A stretch of DNA of 40,365 nucleotides from Streptomyces antnestii (lineage in GTDB: Bacteria > Actinomycetota > Actinomycetes > Streptomycetales > Streptomycetaceae), in assembly GCF_004005495.1 (NCBI RefSeq), contig NZ_RZYA01000036.1, positions 1 through 40,365 of the forward strand, in the 5' to 3' direction. Under the pieces are notes generated by a model. The model did no database searches. It saw only the letters and a program-made list of their open reading frames with translations, and was not told the origin of the DNA. Shown here in pieces: positions 34,354 through 40,365 of the stretch (positions are counted from its first letter, which is position 1; each line of letters opens with the position of its first letter). A program made the translations under genes and the position numbers.

Positions 34354-36408
34354 ATGGCCCGTACTGATGTGTCCGCGATGCCCGCTCCGCCCCAGGAGCG
34401 TGCCCGTTGGCGAATGGTGGTGCCCGGTTCAGGGCCTTGGCAATCCCCGGGCGGTGGGCGGCCGGTGTACGCGCGGCCCGTACTGGCGGCCATCCTCGCT
34501 CTGGCGGCCGTGCTGTTCGCGTGGGACCTGCGCGGCGCTCCGTTCCACTCGTTCTACTCCGAGACCGTGCGGAGCATGAGCTTGAGCTGGAAGGGGTTTG
34601 TGTTCGGTTCGTTCGATCCCGGTGGCTCGATCTCTGTCGACAAACTGCCGGGTTTCATGTGGCCGCAGGCGTTGTCCGTGCGGATCTTCGGATTCCGTCC
34701 GTGGGCGATCACGCTGCCGCAGGTGATCGAGGGCGTGCTGAGTGTGGCGGTGCTGTATCGCGCGGTGCGGCGGTGGGCGGGGGTGAACGCGGGGCTGCTC
34801 GCTGCGGGCGCCTTCACTCTCACGCCGGTGATCGCCGGGCTGTTCCGCACCGAGGTGGAGGATCCGGTGTTCACGCTCTGTCTGCTGCTGGCCGGTGACG
34901 CCGCGCTGCGGGCGGCGCGCGAGGCCCGGTTGCGGTCGCTCGTGCTGGCCGGCGTATGGGTGGGCCTGGGGTTCCAGGCGAAGATGCTGGAGGCGTGGGC
35001 GGTGCTCCCGGCACTCGCTGTGCTCTATCTGGTGGCGGCTCCGACGGTGTTGCGGCGCCGGCTTGGGCATCTGGCGGTGGCGGGCGTGATGTGTGTGGCG
35101 GTGTCGCTGTCCTGGGTGCTGCTGGTGACGGTGACACCGGCCAAGGACCGTCCGTACGTGGACGGCACGACCGACAACTCGGCGATCAGCCAGGTGGTGG
35201 GCTACAACTTCCTCAACCGTTTCTCCTCGCTCGGCGTCAGTGCCGAGCAGACCGGCAGTGTCCCCACGTCGGTCATGGCCGGGGCCAAGCCGTCGCCATC
35301 CGACGGCAAGGGCCAGACCGCCCGGGAGTGGGCGAAGATGTTCGGCAAATCGCTGTCCTCACAGGTCGGCTGGCTGTATCCGGCGGTCGCCCTGTCGGCG
35401 GTGTGCGGTGTGCTCTGGCGGCGTCGCAGGCCGCGCACGGATCTGCTGCGGGCGGGCTTCCTCATGTGGGGCGTGTGGCTGGCGACGTTCTTCATGGTGT
35501 TCAGCGCCGGAGCGGTCGGTGCGCACATCTACTACATGGGCATCGTGGCCGTACCGATCGCCGCCCTGTTCGGCGCCGGAACGGTGCAGTTCTGGCGTGC
35601 CTGGCGCACCGGGGATGCGCGACGGGCGTGGGCACTGCCGACGGCGGTCGCGTCCACGGCGGTCTGGTCCGCCCTCTGCGCGCAGCGCTACCCGTCGTTC
35701 GTACCGTTCCTGGCACCGGTGGCTCTCGCTCTCGGGGCGGCGGCGCTGACACTGCTGGGCCTGTCCCGCAAGGGTGCCGACCGGGCACAGCGACGGGTGG
35801 CGGTGCTGGGGCTCGGGGCGGGGCTGGCGGCGATGCTGCTGCCGCCCGCCGTATGGGCGTCGTCGGTCTTGAACCCGGCGTACGCGCATTCGGGCATGGG
35901 CGCGGCCGGACCGGTCCGCCCGCACCACACGCAGCCCGCGCAGCACCACGTGGCCGAGGCCATGAGCGCCCCTGACGGGCACCGGAGCGGCCGGCACACC
36001 GGTGCGTGGCCCGGCCCCGGCCACCCGGCGAACGCGCGGCTGACCGTCGCGGGCGCCGGCGAACCCAAGGCGCTCGACACGCTGGAGCGGAGCCTGCTCG
36101 CGTATACCGGAGCCCACCGCAACGGGGCCAGGTTCCTGTTCGCGACCACGAGCTGGCGCACGGCCTCGCCGTTCATCCTGTACGCGGGCGCCGAGGTGCT
36201 CCCGATGGGCGGCTTCACCGGCATGGCGCCGAGCCCCACCCCCGCCGGGCTACGCCACCTGGTGACGACCGGTCAACTGCGCTACGTCCTGCTCGGCGGC
36301 CCCGACACCCCGGCGGCCCACGCCGACGTGGCGTGGGTACGGGACCACTGCGCACGGGTGCCCGGCCGGCCCGAGCAGCTCTACCTGTGCACTGCGGCGA
36401 CGGCCTGA
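34354..36408 (+). CDS. GT39-family (PMT-like) membrane glycosyltransferase
   Basis: A 684-residue membrane protein with about 11-12 helices that uses a lipid-linked sugar donor on the outer face. Conserved actinobacterial features: FYSETVRSMSLSWKGF in the first loop, GSFDPGGSISVDKLPGFMWPQALS, where the family usually has SVDKPP, and LTPVIAGLFRTEVEDPVFTLCLLLAGDA. The C-terminal about 180 residues form a polar extracytoplasmic domain (GARFLFATTSWRTASPFILYAGAEVLPMGGFTG). ATG 34354 is chosen because GGAAAGGA precedes it. Substrate unknown; candidates are cell-wall polymers, proteins or the exopolysaccharide. It is a single gene with no coupled neighbour. Confidence 0.87.
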   Translation: MARTDVSAMPAPPQERARWRMVVPGSGPWQSPGGGRPVYARPVLAAILALAAVLFAWDLRGAPFHSFYSETVRSMSLSWKGFVFGSFDPGGSISVDKLPGFMWPQALSVRIFGFRPWAITLPQVIEGVLSVAVLYRAVRRWAGVNAGLLAAGAFTLTPVIAGLFRTEVEDPVFTLCLLLAGDAALRAAREARLRSLVLAGVWVGLGFQAKMLEAWAVLPALAVLYLVAAPTVLRRRLGHLAVAGVMCVAVSLSWVLLVTVTPAKDRPYVDGTTDNSAISQVVGYNFLNRFSSLGVSAEQTGSVPTSVMAGAKPSPSDGKGQTAREWAKMFGKSLSSQVGWLYPAVALSAVCGVLWRRRRPRTDLLRAGFLMWGVWLATFFMVFSAGAVGAHIYYMGIVAVPIAALFGAGTVQFWRAWRTGDARRAWALPTAVASTAVWSALCAQRYPSFVPFLAPVALALGAAALTLLGLSRKGADRAQRRVAVLGLGAGLAAMLLPPAVWASSVLNPAYAHSGMGAAGPVRPHHTQPAQHHVAEAMSAPDGHRSGRHTGAWPGPGHPANARLTVAGAGEPKALDTLERSLLAYTGAHRNGARFLFATTSWRTASPFILYAGAEVLPMGGFTGMAPSPTPAGLRHLVTTGQLRYVLLGGPDTPAAHADVAWVRDHCARVPGRPEQLYLCTAATA

Positions 36409-37082
36409 CCCGCCGAGGAGGTGTGTATCGGCCCCTGACCGAACAAGCGCCGCAAGGGAGATGTTCGACGGACGGGCGCCGGGTTTTGCGCCGGGGCTGT
36501 TGTCAGTGCTGCCGCTTGCGGATCTCTTTCGCTCTCACCAAGGACGATCTCGGGCACGAGGAGCGCCACATCGCTGCCGTGAGTGATGAACACAGAGCCT
36601 GTCAGGAAACGGATTCTGCGGGCCGCGTGGGAACGCGGCTTGTGCGGCGACAGTGAGGTACGCACCGAGACCGGCGAGGTGGTCGACGGAGAACACCGCT
36701 TTGAGGGCGCCTGCGTGGTGCTGCGGCGGAGGCCGTGCACGAGCCGTCATGGATCCGCTCTCCTGGGGGCAGCGTCGCTGAGGCGGGCGACGAAGCGCGG
36801 TGTCTGCCGCTCGGCCGGCGACACCGGGGCCCGCCGTGCATCGAGGCCTTGATCAGCCCCAGGATCAGCAGTTCCCCACTGCACGTTCAGTAGCGGCTCA
36901 CGTCCGGTGACCCGCGCACGGCGGGCCGCAGTGAGCTGCCCGTCCGCGCACAGTCGCCGGGGTCTGGGGCACAATCTCTCCTCATGCACCAGAAACCTAT
37001 AACAGAGAGTGATATGGGGTGTTTCGCCGCTCCAGTCGCCAATTGGTGGAATGCCCCAGTAGCAGGGCGGGTTTCCCTGGGC
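36409..37082. other. intergenic region upstream of the sigma factor
   Basis: No credible gene recognised. On the minus strand, 36460-36640 can be read as a short frame with FITHGSDVALLVPEIVLGESERD but no domain. AGAGCCTGTCAGG at 36595-36607 resembles the terminal sequence of some IS5-type elements; without a partner repeat I do not call an element. The segment 36970-37060 is AT-richer than its surroundings and probably contains the promoter of the downstream genes (TATAAC at 36998-37003). Confidence 0.5.
36998..37003 (+). promoter_or_regulatory. candidate -10 box (TATAAC) of the sigma/anti-sigma genes
   Basis: TATAAC in an AT-rich patch 80 bases before the preferred GTG start of the sigma factor gene. 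The -35 candidate is weak (no TTGACA 17 bases upstream), so an alternative sigma factor or activator may be involved. If transcription starts here, the upstream ATG at 36984 could not be the translation start. Confidence 0.35.
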
Positions 37083-37643
37083 GTGGAAGAGACAGCGCCG
37101 CAGCCACCGGAGGTGCGGGACAAGGCGTTCGCGGAGTTCGTGCTGCCTGAGGTGGAGGTGCTGCTGCGGGTGGCGATGACGCTGACCGCGCAGCCCGCCG
37201 ACGCCGAGGATCTGGTGCAGGACACGCTCCTGCGTGCCTACAAGGCGATCGACCGGTTTGACGGGGAGCATCCGCGCGCCTGGCTGCTGACCATCATGCG
37301 CCGGGCGGAGATCAACCGGCACCGGCGTCGCAGGCCCCATCTGCTGGACGACCCGGACGCCGATCTGGACCGGCTCTCCTGGGACAGCGCGGTGGCCTCT
37401 CCGGAGGAGGTGGTGGTCGGCGAGGACTTCGACGAGGTGGTCGGCGCCGCGCTGGCCGACCTGCCCGAGAAGCACCGGCAGGTCGTGCGGCTGGTGGATA
37501 TCGGCGGGCTGAGCTACGCGGAGGCTGCCGAGGTGCTCGGCGTGCCGGAGGGGACTGTGATGAGTCGGCTGCACCGTGCGCGTAAGCGCATAAGGACCCA
37601 GTTAGTGGCGGCCGGGCTGGCGCCGAAGAGGAGGATGCTGTGA
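37083..37643 (+). CDS. ECF-type sigma-70 family RNA polymerase sigma factor with a TTA codon
   Basis: An extracytoplasmic-function sigma factor. Region 2 is DAEDLVQDTLLRAYKAIDRFDGEHPRAWLLTIMRR, and region 4 is LPEKHRQVVRLVDIGGLSYAEAAEVLGVPEGTVMSRLHRARKRIR with a helix-turn-helix. It gives 186 residues from GTG 37083, a normal ECF length. Other in-frame starts are ATG 37014 and ATG 36984, but the AT-rich sequence there looks non-coding. TTA at 37602-37604 is read as leucine in TQLVAAG near the C-terminus and is the only in-frame TTA I noticed in the window's genes. In Streptomyces TTA needs the bldA tRNA. The gene overlaps the next (GTGA), an anti-sigma factor. Confidence 0.88.
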   Translation: MEETAPQPPEVRDKAFAEFVLPEVEVLLRVAMTLTAQPADAEDLVQDTLLRAYKAIDRFDGEHPRAWLLTIMRRAEINRHRRRRPHLLDDPDADLDRLSWDSAVASPEEVVVGEDFDEVVGAALADLPEKHRQVVRLVDIGGLSYAEAAEVLGVPEGTVMSRLHRARKRIRTQLVAAGLAPKRRML

Positions 37644-38053
37644 TCGGGTACCAGGGCGGGGCTTCTCGCCGGCGCACCAGTTGCAGGGAGGTGGCCCGCC
37701 ATCTCCAGTCCTGTCTGGACGGCGAGGCCGACGAACTCACCGCCCGCCGGATCGCCGTGCACGTGGAGGAGTGCCGCCGCTGTGGCCTGGAAGCGGCCGT
37801 CTGCCAGGAGATCAAGAACGCGCTGGCTCGTCAGGAGATCCCGAACGAGATCGCCCTGGCCCGGCTGCGTACCTTCGGCACGACCCTGCTCACCGACGGC
37901 CTACTGGAGGTACAGGACGAGGCCGCCGGATGGAGTGGACCCTTGACGCCGCAGCCGTCCGGCCACCGGCCCGGCGACATCGAGGCGGCCCCGCCCGGGC
38001 CGCGGAAGCGCAGTCGCCGCGCCGGGCCGTGGACGACAACGCCGTCCCAGTGA
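37640..38053 (+). CDS. zinc-binding anti-sigma factor (ZAS/zf-HC2 type)
   Basis: A 137-residue cytoplasmic protein coupled to the sigma gene by a GTGA overlap. The N-terminal half has CREVARHLQSCLDGEADELTARRIAVHVEECRRCGLE: the His-x3-Cys-x2-Cys pattern (HVEECRRC) with an earlier Cys matches zinc-associated anti-sigma factors. The C-terminal half is Pro/Arg-rich and disordered (PLTPQPSGHRPGDIEAAPPG). No membrane helix is present, so it probably responds to cytoplasmic signals such as thiol stress by losing zinc. Function is inferred from the pairing and the motif; the signal is unknown. Confidence 0.85.
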   Translation: MIGYQGGASRRRTSCREVARHLQSCLDGEADELTARRIAVHVEECRRCGLEAAVCQEIKNALARQEIPNEIALARLRTFGTTLLTDGLLEVQDEAAGWSGPLTPQPSGHRPGDIEAAPPGPRKRSRRAGPWTTTPSQ

Positions 38054-38172
38054 TCGCTTTCTGTTTGCTGTTCGCGGTGTCACGCCCGGCGCCACGCCTG
38101 GTGTCGTGCCCGGTGCTGGGGTGAGAGCGTGCGCGCCCGGGGCTGTCTGAGGGTGTCGGTGCCCTGGCTGGT

Positions 38173-39246
38173 GTGGGTGTGTTGTTGGTGGCTGGGGGTT
38201 GGGGGTGTGTCGTGGGTGTGACGGGTTTTGGGCCGGGGTGGGCAGGGCTGTCCACGGGGTGGTGGGCAGGGCTGACTAAAAGGCTGGTGACGGCTGCGCG
38301 GGGTGGTTGTGTGTCTGGCGGGTTGCGGTGGTTGCCGGGCGGCAGTCGGGTGGTTGTGGTGGCCTTGGTGGTGGGGGTGTATGTGGCGGTGTTTGTGGGG
38401 GTGTTGACGGGGTCGTGGTTGGTGGGGTTGGACTGGCGGGTGGCGATGTGGCGGCCGTGGCGGGAGTGCCCGCAGCTGATGGGGGTGTTGGGTCTTGTTG
38501 TGGTTGCGGGGCAGCGGGGGCCGATGACGGTGGCGGCGTTGGCGTGGTTGGGGTGGCGTTCCTGGCGGGGCCGGGAGCTGCGTCCGTTGCTGGTTTTTCT
38601 GATGGCGTTGGTGTTGCTGAACGTGAGTGTGGGTGCGGTCAAGCTGGGGACGGGGCGTGTGGGGCCGGGGCGTGCGGATGTCATCGGGTCGGGTGAGCTT
38701 TTCCGGGGTGGGGATGTTTTCCCGTCTGGGCATACGGCGAACAGTGTCGTGATCTGGGGGACGTTCGCCTATCTTGCGTCGCGTCATCGCCGGGTGGCGG
38801 TGGTGGTGGCGGTGGTGGTGGCCGGGGTGGTGGGTCTGACTACGGTCTATTTGGGGACTCATTGGTTTAGTGATGCGTTGGGTGGGTGGGCGGCGGGTGG
38901 GCTTGTGTTGTTGGTTCTACCGTGGTGTGAGCCGCTTGTGGGGCGTGTGAGTGTGTGGTGTGGGCGGTTCGGTGGGCGTCTGGTGGCTGGTTGTGGGGGG
39001 TGGCCGTTTCCGGTGGTGGCTATCTTGGTGCCGGCATGCCGTCGCGGCTGCATGCGGTGGTGTGGTGTGGGTGGGGTTGTGGGTGTGGTGGGGGTGGGTT
39101 TTCGTTGTTGGGTGTGGAATGTGCGGGGGCCGCCGGGGGGTTTCTGGTATGTCGTGTATGTGTTGCGTTGCGTTGTGGGGTGGGGGTGGGTGTGGTGGGG
39201 TCGGTGCCTCGTTGACGGAGTTGGGCTGTGGCTGTTCATGTGTTGA
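38173..39246 (+). CDS. PAP2-family membrane phosphatase with anomalous ends
   Basis: The core, residues about 50-260, is a clear PAP2 phosphatase: VNVSVGAVKLGTGRVGP in motif 1, VFPSGHTANSVVIWG with PSGHT (motif 2), YLASRHRRVAV and TTVYLGTHWFSDALGGW (motif 3). Six membrane helices are likely. The start is uncertain because GTG occurs many times in the G+T-rich strand; GTG 38173 is the longest choice. The last about 100 residues (W/C/V/G-rich: RCWVWNVRGP, WGWVWWGRC) are unlike a folded protein and overlap the response regulator by 19 bases. They may be read-through of stop-free non-coding sequence. Codon use differs sharply from the operon upstream. Confidence 0.75.
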   Translation: MGVLLVAGGWGCVVGVTGFGPGWAGLSTGWWAGLTKRLVTAARGGCVSGGLRWLPGGSRVVVVALVVGVYVAVFVGVLTGSWLVGLDWRVAMWRPWRECPQLMGVLGLVVVAGQRGPMTVAALAWLGWRSWRGRELRPLLVFLMALVLLNVSVGAVKLGTGRVGPGRADVIGSGELFRGGDVFPSGHTANSVVIWGTFAYLASRHRRVAVVVAVVVAGVVGLTTVYLGTHWFSDALGGWAAGGLVLLVLPWCEPLVGRVSVWCGRFGGRLVAGCGGWPFPVVAILVPACRRGCMRWCGVGGVVGVVGVGFRCWVWNVRGPPGGFWYVVYVLRCVVGWGWVWWGRCLVDGVGLWLFMC

Positions 39247-39908
39247 TTGCGGAGGGTCACGCGGTGGTGCGGCAGGGTCTGCGGGATTTTCTTGGTGTTG
39301 ATGAGGACATTGTGGTGGCGGGTGTGACGACGAATGGGCGGGAGGCTGTGCGGCTGGCTCGGGAGTTGAGTCCGGATGTGGTGTTGTTGGATCTGATGAT
39401 GCCGGTGATGGATGGTATTGAGGCGACGGAGCAGCTTCGGCGGGAGTTGCCTGAGGTGCGGGTGGTGGCGTTGACGAGTGAGCTTGATGGTTCGGGGGTG
39501 ATGGCGGCGGTGAGGGCGGGTGCGACGGGTTTTTTGTTGGAGAGTACGGAGGCTGATGAGTTGCGGCATGCGGTGAAGGCGGCGGCGGCTGGGCGGACGT
39601 ATGTGTCCAGTGCTGTGGTGGCGCGTCTGGTGGATCAGGCGACGGCGGCGATGCGGCCGGAGCGGTTGACGGGGCGTGAGTCGGAGGTGTTGTTGATGCT
39701 GGCGCGTGGGAAGGCGAACAAGGAGATTGCGCGTGAGTTGCGGATCGGGCAGCAGACGGTGAAGACGTATGTGAGTCATATTTTTGACAAGTTCGGGGTG
39801 CATAGCCGGACGCAGGCGGTTGCGCATGCTTTGCGGCTTGGGTTGGTTCCTGCCGGTGAGCTGGCGCGTGGTGGTGCTGCGGCGGACGAGTACCGGTGGT
39901 CGGCCTGA
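39228..39908 (+). CDS. NarL/LuxR-family response regulator with atypical receiver
   Basis: A 226-residue regulator. The receiver domain (1-120) starts VHVLIAEGHAVVRQGLRDFL and has DVVLLDLMMPVMDGIEA with the phosphorylation Asp near residue 55. The C-terminal GerE/LuxR helix-turn-helix is LTGRESEVLLMLARGKANKEIARELRIGQQTVKTYVSHIFDKFGVHSRTQAV. The usual acidic pair DD is here EG, and the conserved lysine of FLLK is Glu (GFLLEST), so phosphorylation may be altered or absent. GTG 39228 has GGAG about eight bases upstream and overlaps the end of the PAP2 frame. No kinase gene is visible nearby, so it is an orphan within the window. Third positions are mostly G or T. Confidence 0.88.
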   Translation: MAVHVLIAEGHAVVRQGLRDFLGVDEDIVVAGVTTNGREAVRLARELSPDVVLLDLMMPVMDGIEATEQLRRELPEVRVVALTSELDGSGVMAAVRAGATGFLLESTEADELRHAVKAAAAGRTYVSSAVVARLVDQATAAMRPERLTGRESEVLLMLARGKANKEIARELRIGQQTVKTYVSHIFDKFGVHSRTQAVAHALRLGLVPAGELARGGAAADEYRWSA

Positions 39909-39920
39909 GAGACCTTCCTT

Positions 39921-40028
39921 CTGTCGCGCCTGTCGCGCCTGTCGCGCCTGTCGCGCCTGTCGCGCCTGTCGCGCCTGTCGCGCCTGTCGCGCCTGTCGCG
40001 CCTGTCGCGCCTGTCGGGTCTGTCGGGT
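39921..40028 (+). repeat. 9-bp minisatellite, ten perfect CTGTCGCGC units and two variants
   Basis: Positions 39921-40010 contain CTGTCGCGC ten times without error, then 40011-40019 and 40020-40028 are CTGTCGGGT. It starts 13 bases after the stop of the response regulator gene. Translated, it gives Cys-Arg-Ala or Asp-Arg-Arg repeats in different frames, but none has a credible start or a ribosome binding site. Copy number is probably variable between strains. Confidence 0.97.
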
Positions 40029-40137
40029 GGGTGTCTGGGTGTTGGGTGCCGGGTCCGCTTGCTGCGGGGTAGCGGGCGGGGGGGTGGTGGTGGCGGTCTT
40101 TGTACTCGGCAGGGGGGGCTGGATTCCACCGCGTGAG

Positions 40138-40186
40138 GCGGACCGTGGCGGGCGGACCGTGGCGGGCGGACCGCGGACCGCGGCGG
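40138..40186 (+). repeat. 14-bp tandem repeat with CGGACCG core
   Basis: GCGGACCGTGGCGG at 40138-40151 and 40152-40165 is followed by a third, longer variant (GCGGACCGCGGACCGCGGCGG) at 40166-40186, which contains the perfect palindrome CCGCGG twice. It lies between the minisatellite and the ATPase-like fragment. No gene is recognised from 40029 to 40228. Confidence 0.85.
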
Positions 40187-40228
40187 GTGGTGGGCAGGCT
40201 GGCGGCGGGTGGCCGTTGGCGGGCGGGG

Positions 40229-40365
40229 GTTTTGGTCTTGGGTGAAGCCCGCCTGCTGTCCTGTGAACAGTTCGATGCCGTTCGGATGCTGACGAACACG
40301 CCCAACACGGATTCGCTGCTGTCCTGCTTGGTGGTCGGCCAGCCGGGTCTGCGGCGCATCATGAA
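40229..40365 (+). pseudogene. fragment of an ExeA/TniB-like AAA ATPase, cut by the window edge
   Basis: From about 40229 the plus strand reads VLVLGEARLLSCEQFDAVRMLTN, then LLSCLVVGQPGLRRIM up to the window end. This matches the Walker B to sensor region of ExeA/TniB-type ATPases (usually IDEAHLLS...LEAIRMLTN...LVGQPTLR), which serve transposition or secretion. The Walker B acidic residue and the following His appear as GEAR instead of DEAH, and no N-terminal part or start codon is present upstream, only GT-rich repeats. I read it as a decayed remnant; the frame beyond the edge is unknown. Confidence 0.5.

Noticed and set aside
36595..36607. Terminal repeat of an IS5-like element
   Set aside because: Only one short copy is seen, with no transposase remnant or inverted partner.
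39921..40028. Possible CRISPR-like array
   Set aside because: Units are contiguous 9-mers without spacers, so it is a minisatellite and not a CRISPR array.
38917..40362. Long minus-strand open frame of 481 codons
   Set aside because: It runs opposite the PAP2 and response regulator genes, has His/Pro/Thr-rich low-complexity content and exists only because the CA-rich strand lacks stops.

Overview
The window is high-GC actinobacterial DNA and almost certainly comes from a Streptomyces or close relative. Coding third positions are mostly G or C, GTG and TTG starts are common, neighbouring genes overlap by four bases (ATGA/GTGA), and one regulator carries a TTA leucine codon. No rRNA, tRNA or CRISPR array was seen.

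Left flank (1-2893). The window opens inside the 3' end of an IS200/IS605-type tnpB with its right-end hairpin. This element cuts off the 5' part of a von Willebrand A (vWA) gene, which also has a single-base frameshift. An intact NADPH-dependent FMN reductase gene follows, then a probable relic of a flavin monooxygenase and a G-rich leader.

Exopolysaccharide locus (2894-30584). Twenty plus-strand genes, most with overlapping stop and start codons, look like one operon of about 27.7 kb. They cover lipid-linked priming (sugar transferase), a GDP-mannose 6-dehydrogenase of AlgD type, two GT4 and one GT2 glycosyltransferases, two chain-length proteins without a recognisable kinase P-loop, an AsnB-type amidotransferase, a fused MDR-Gfo/Idh/MocA oxidoreductase, a heparinase II/III-family protein, a right-handed beta-helix exported protein, a Wzy-like polymerase, a Wzx-like flippase and a pyruvyl transferase. 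Within it is a nucleotide-sugar cassette: C-methyltransferase, RfbF-like nucleotidyltransferase, PIG-L deacetylase, SDR epimerase/dehydratase, an aminopeptidase-like protein of the COG4310/DUF4910 type, an RmlC-like epimerase and a GSA-aminomutase-like class III aminotransferase. My reading is a Wzx/Wzy-assembled acidic polysaccharide that may contain mannuronic acid or its amide plus a branched, probably amino-modified sugar. AlgD, the beta-helix protein and the lyase-like protein together recall alginate loci, which would be unusual in this setting. This cassette and its product are the best candidate here for an undescribed system.

Right flank (30600-40365). A convergent PAP2 phosphatase is followed by a lipoprotein with a C-terminal Gmad2-like region, a DUF6042-like protein coupled to a P-loop kinase broken by a frameshift exactly in its Walker A motif, and a GT39 membrane glycosyltransferase. 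Next come an ECF sigma factor (with an in-frame TTA codon) and its zinc-finger anti-sigma factor, a second PAP2 protein, and an atypical LuxR-family response regulator. From about 38.1 to 40.25 kb the plus strand is strongly G+T-rich with codon usage unlike the rest, and it ends in a 9-bp tandem repeat of ten perfect copies. The window closes in a fragment resembling an ExeA/TniB-like ATPase.

Two genes (vWA and P-loop kinase) are each broken by a single-base indel. Real decay and assembly error cannot be separated from the sequence alone.
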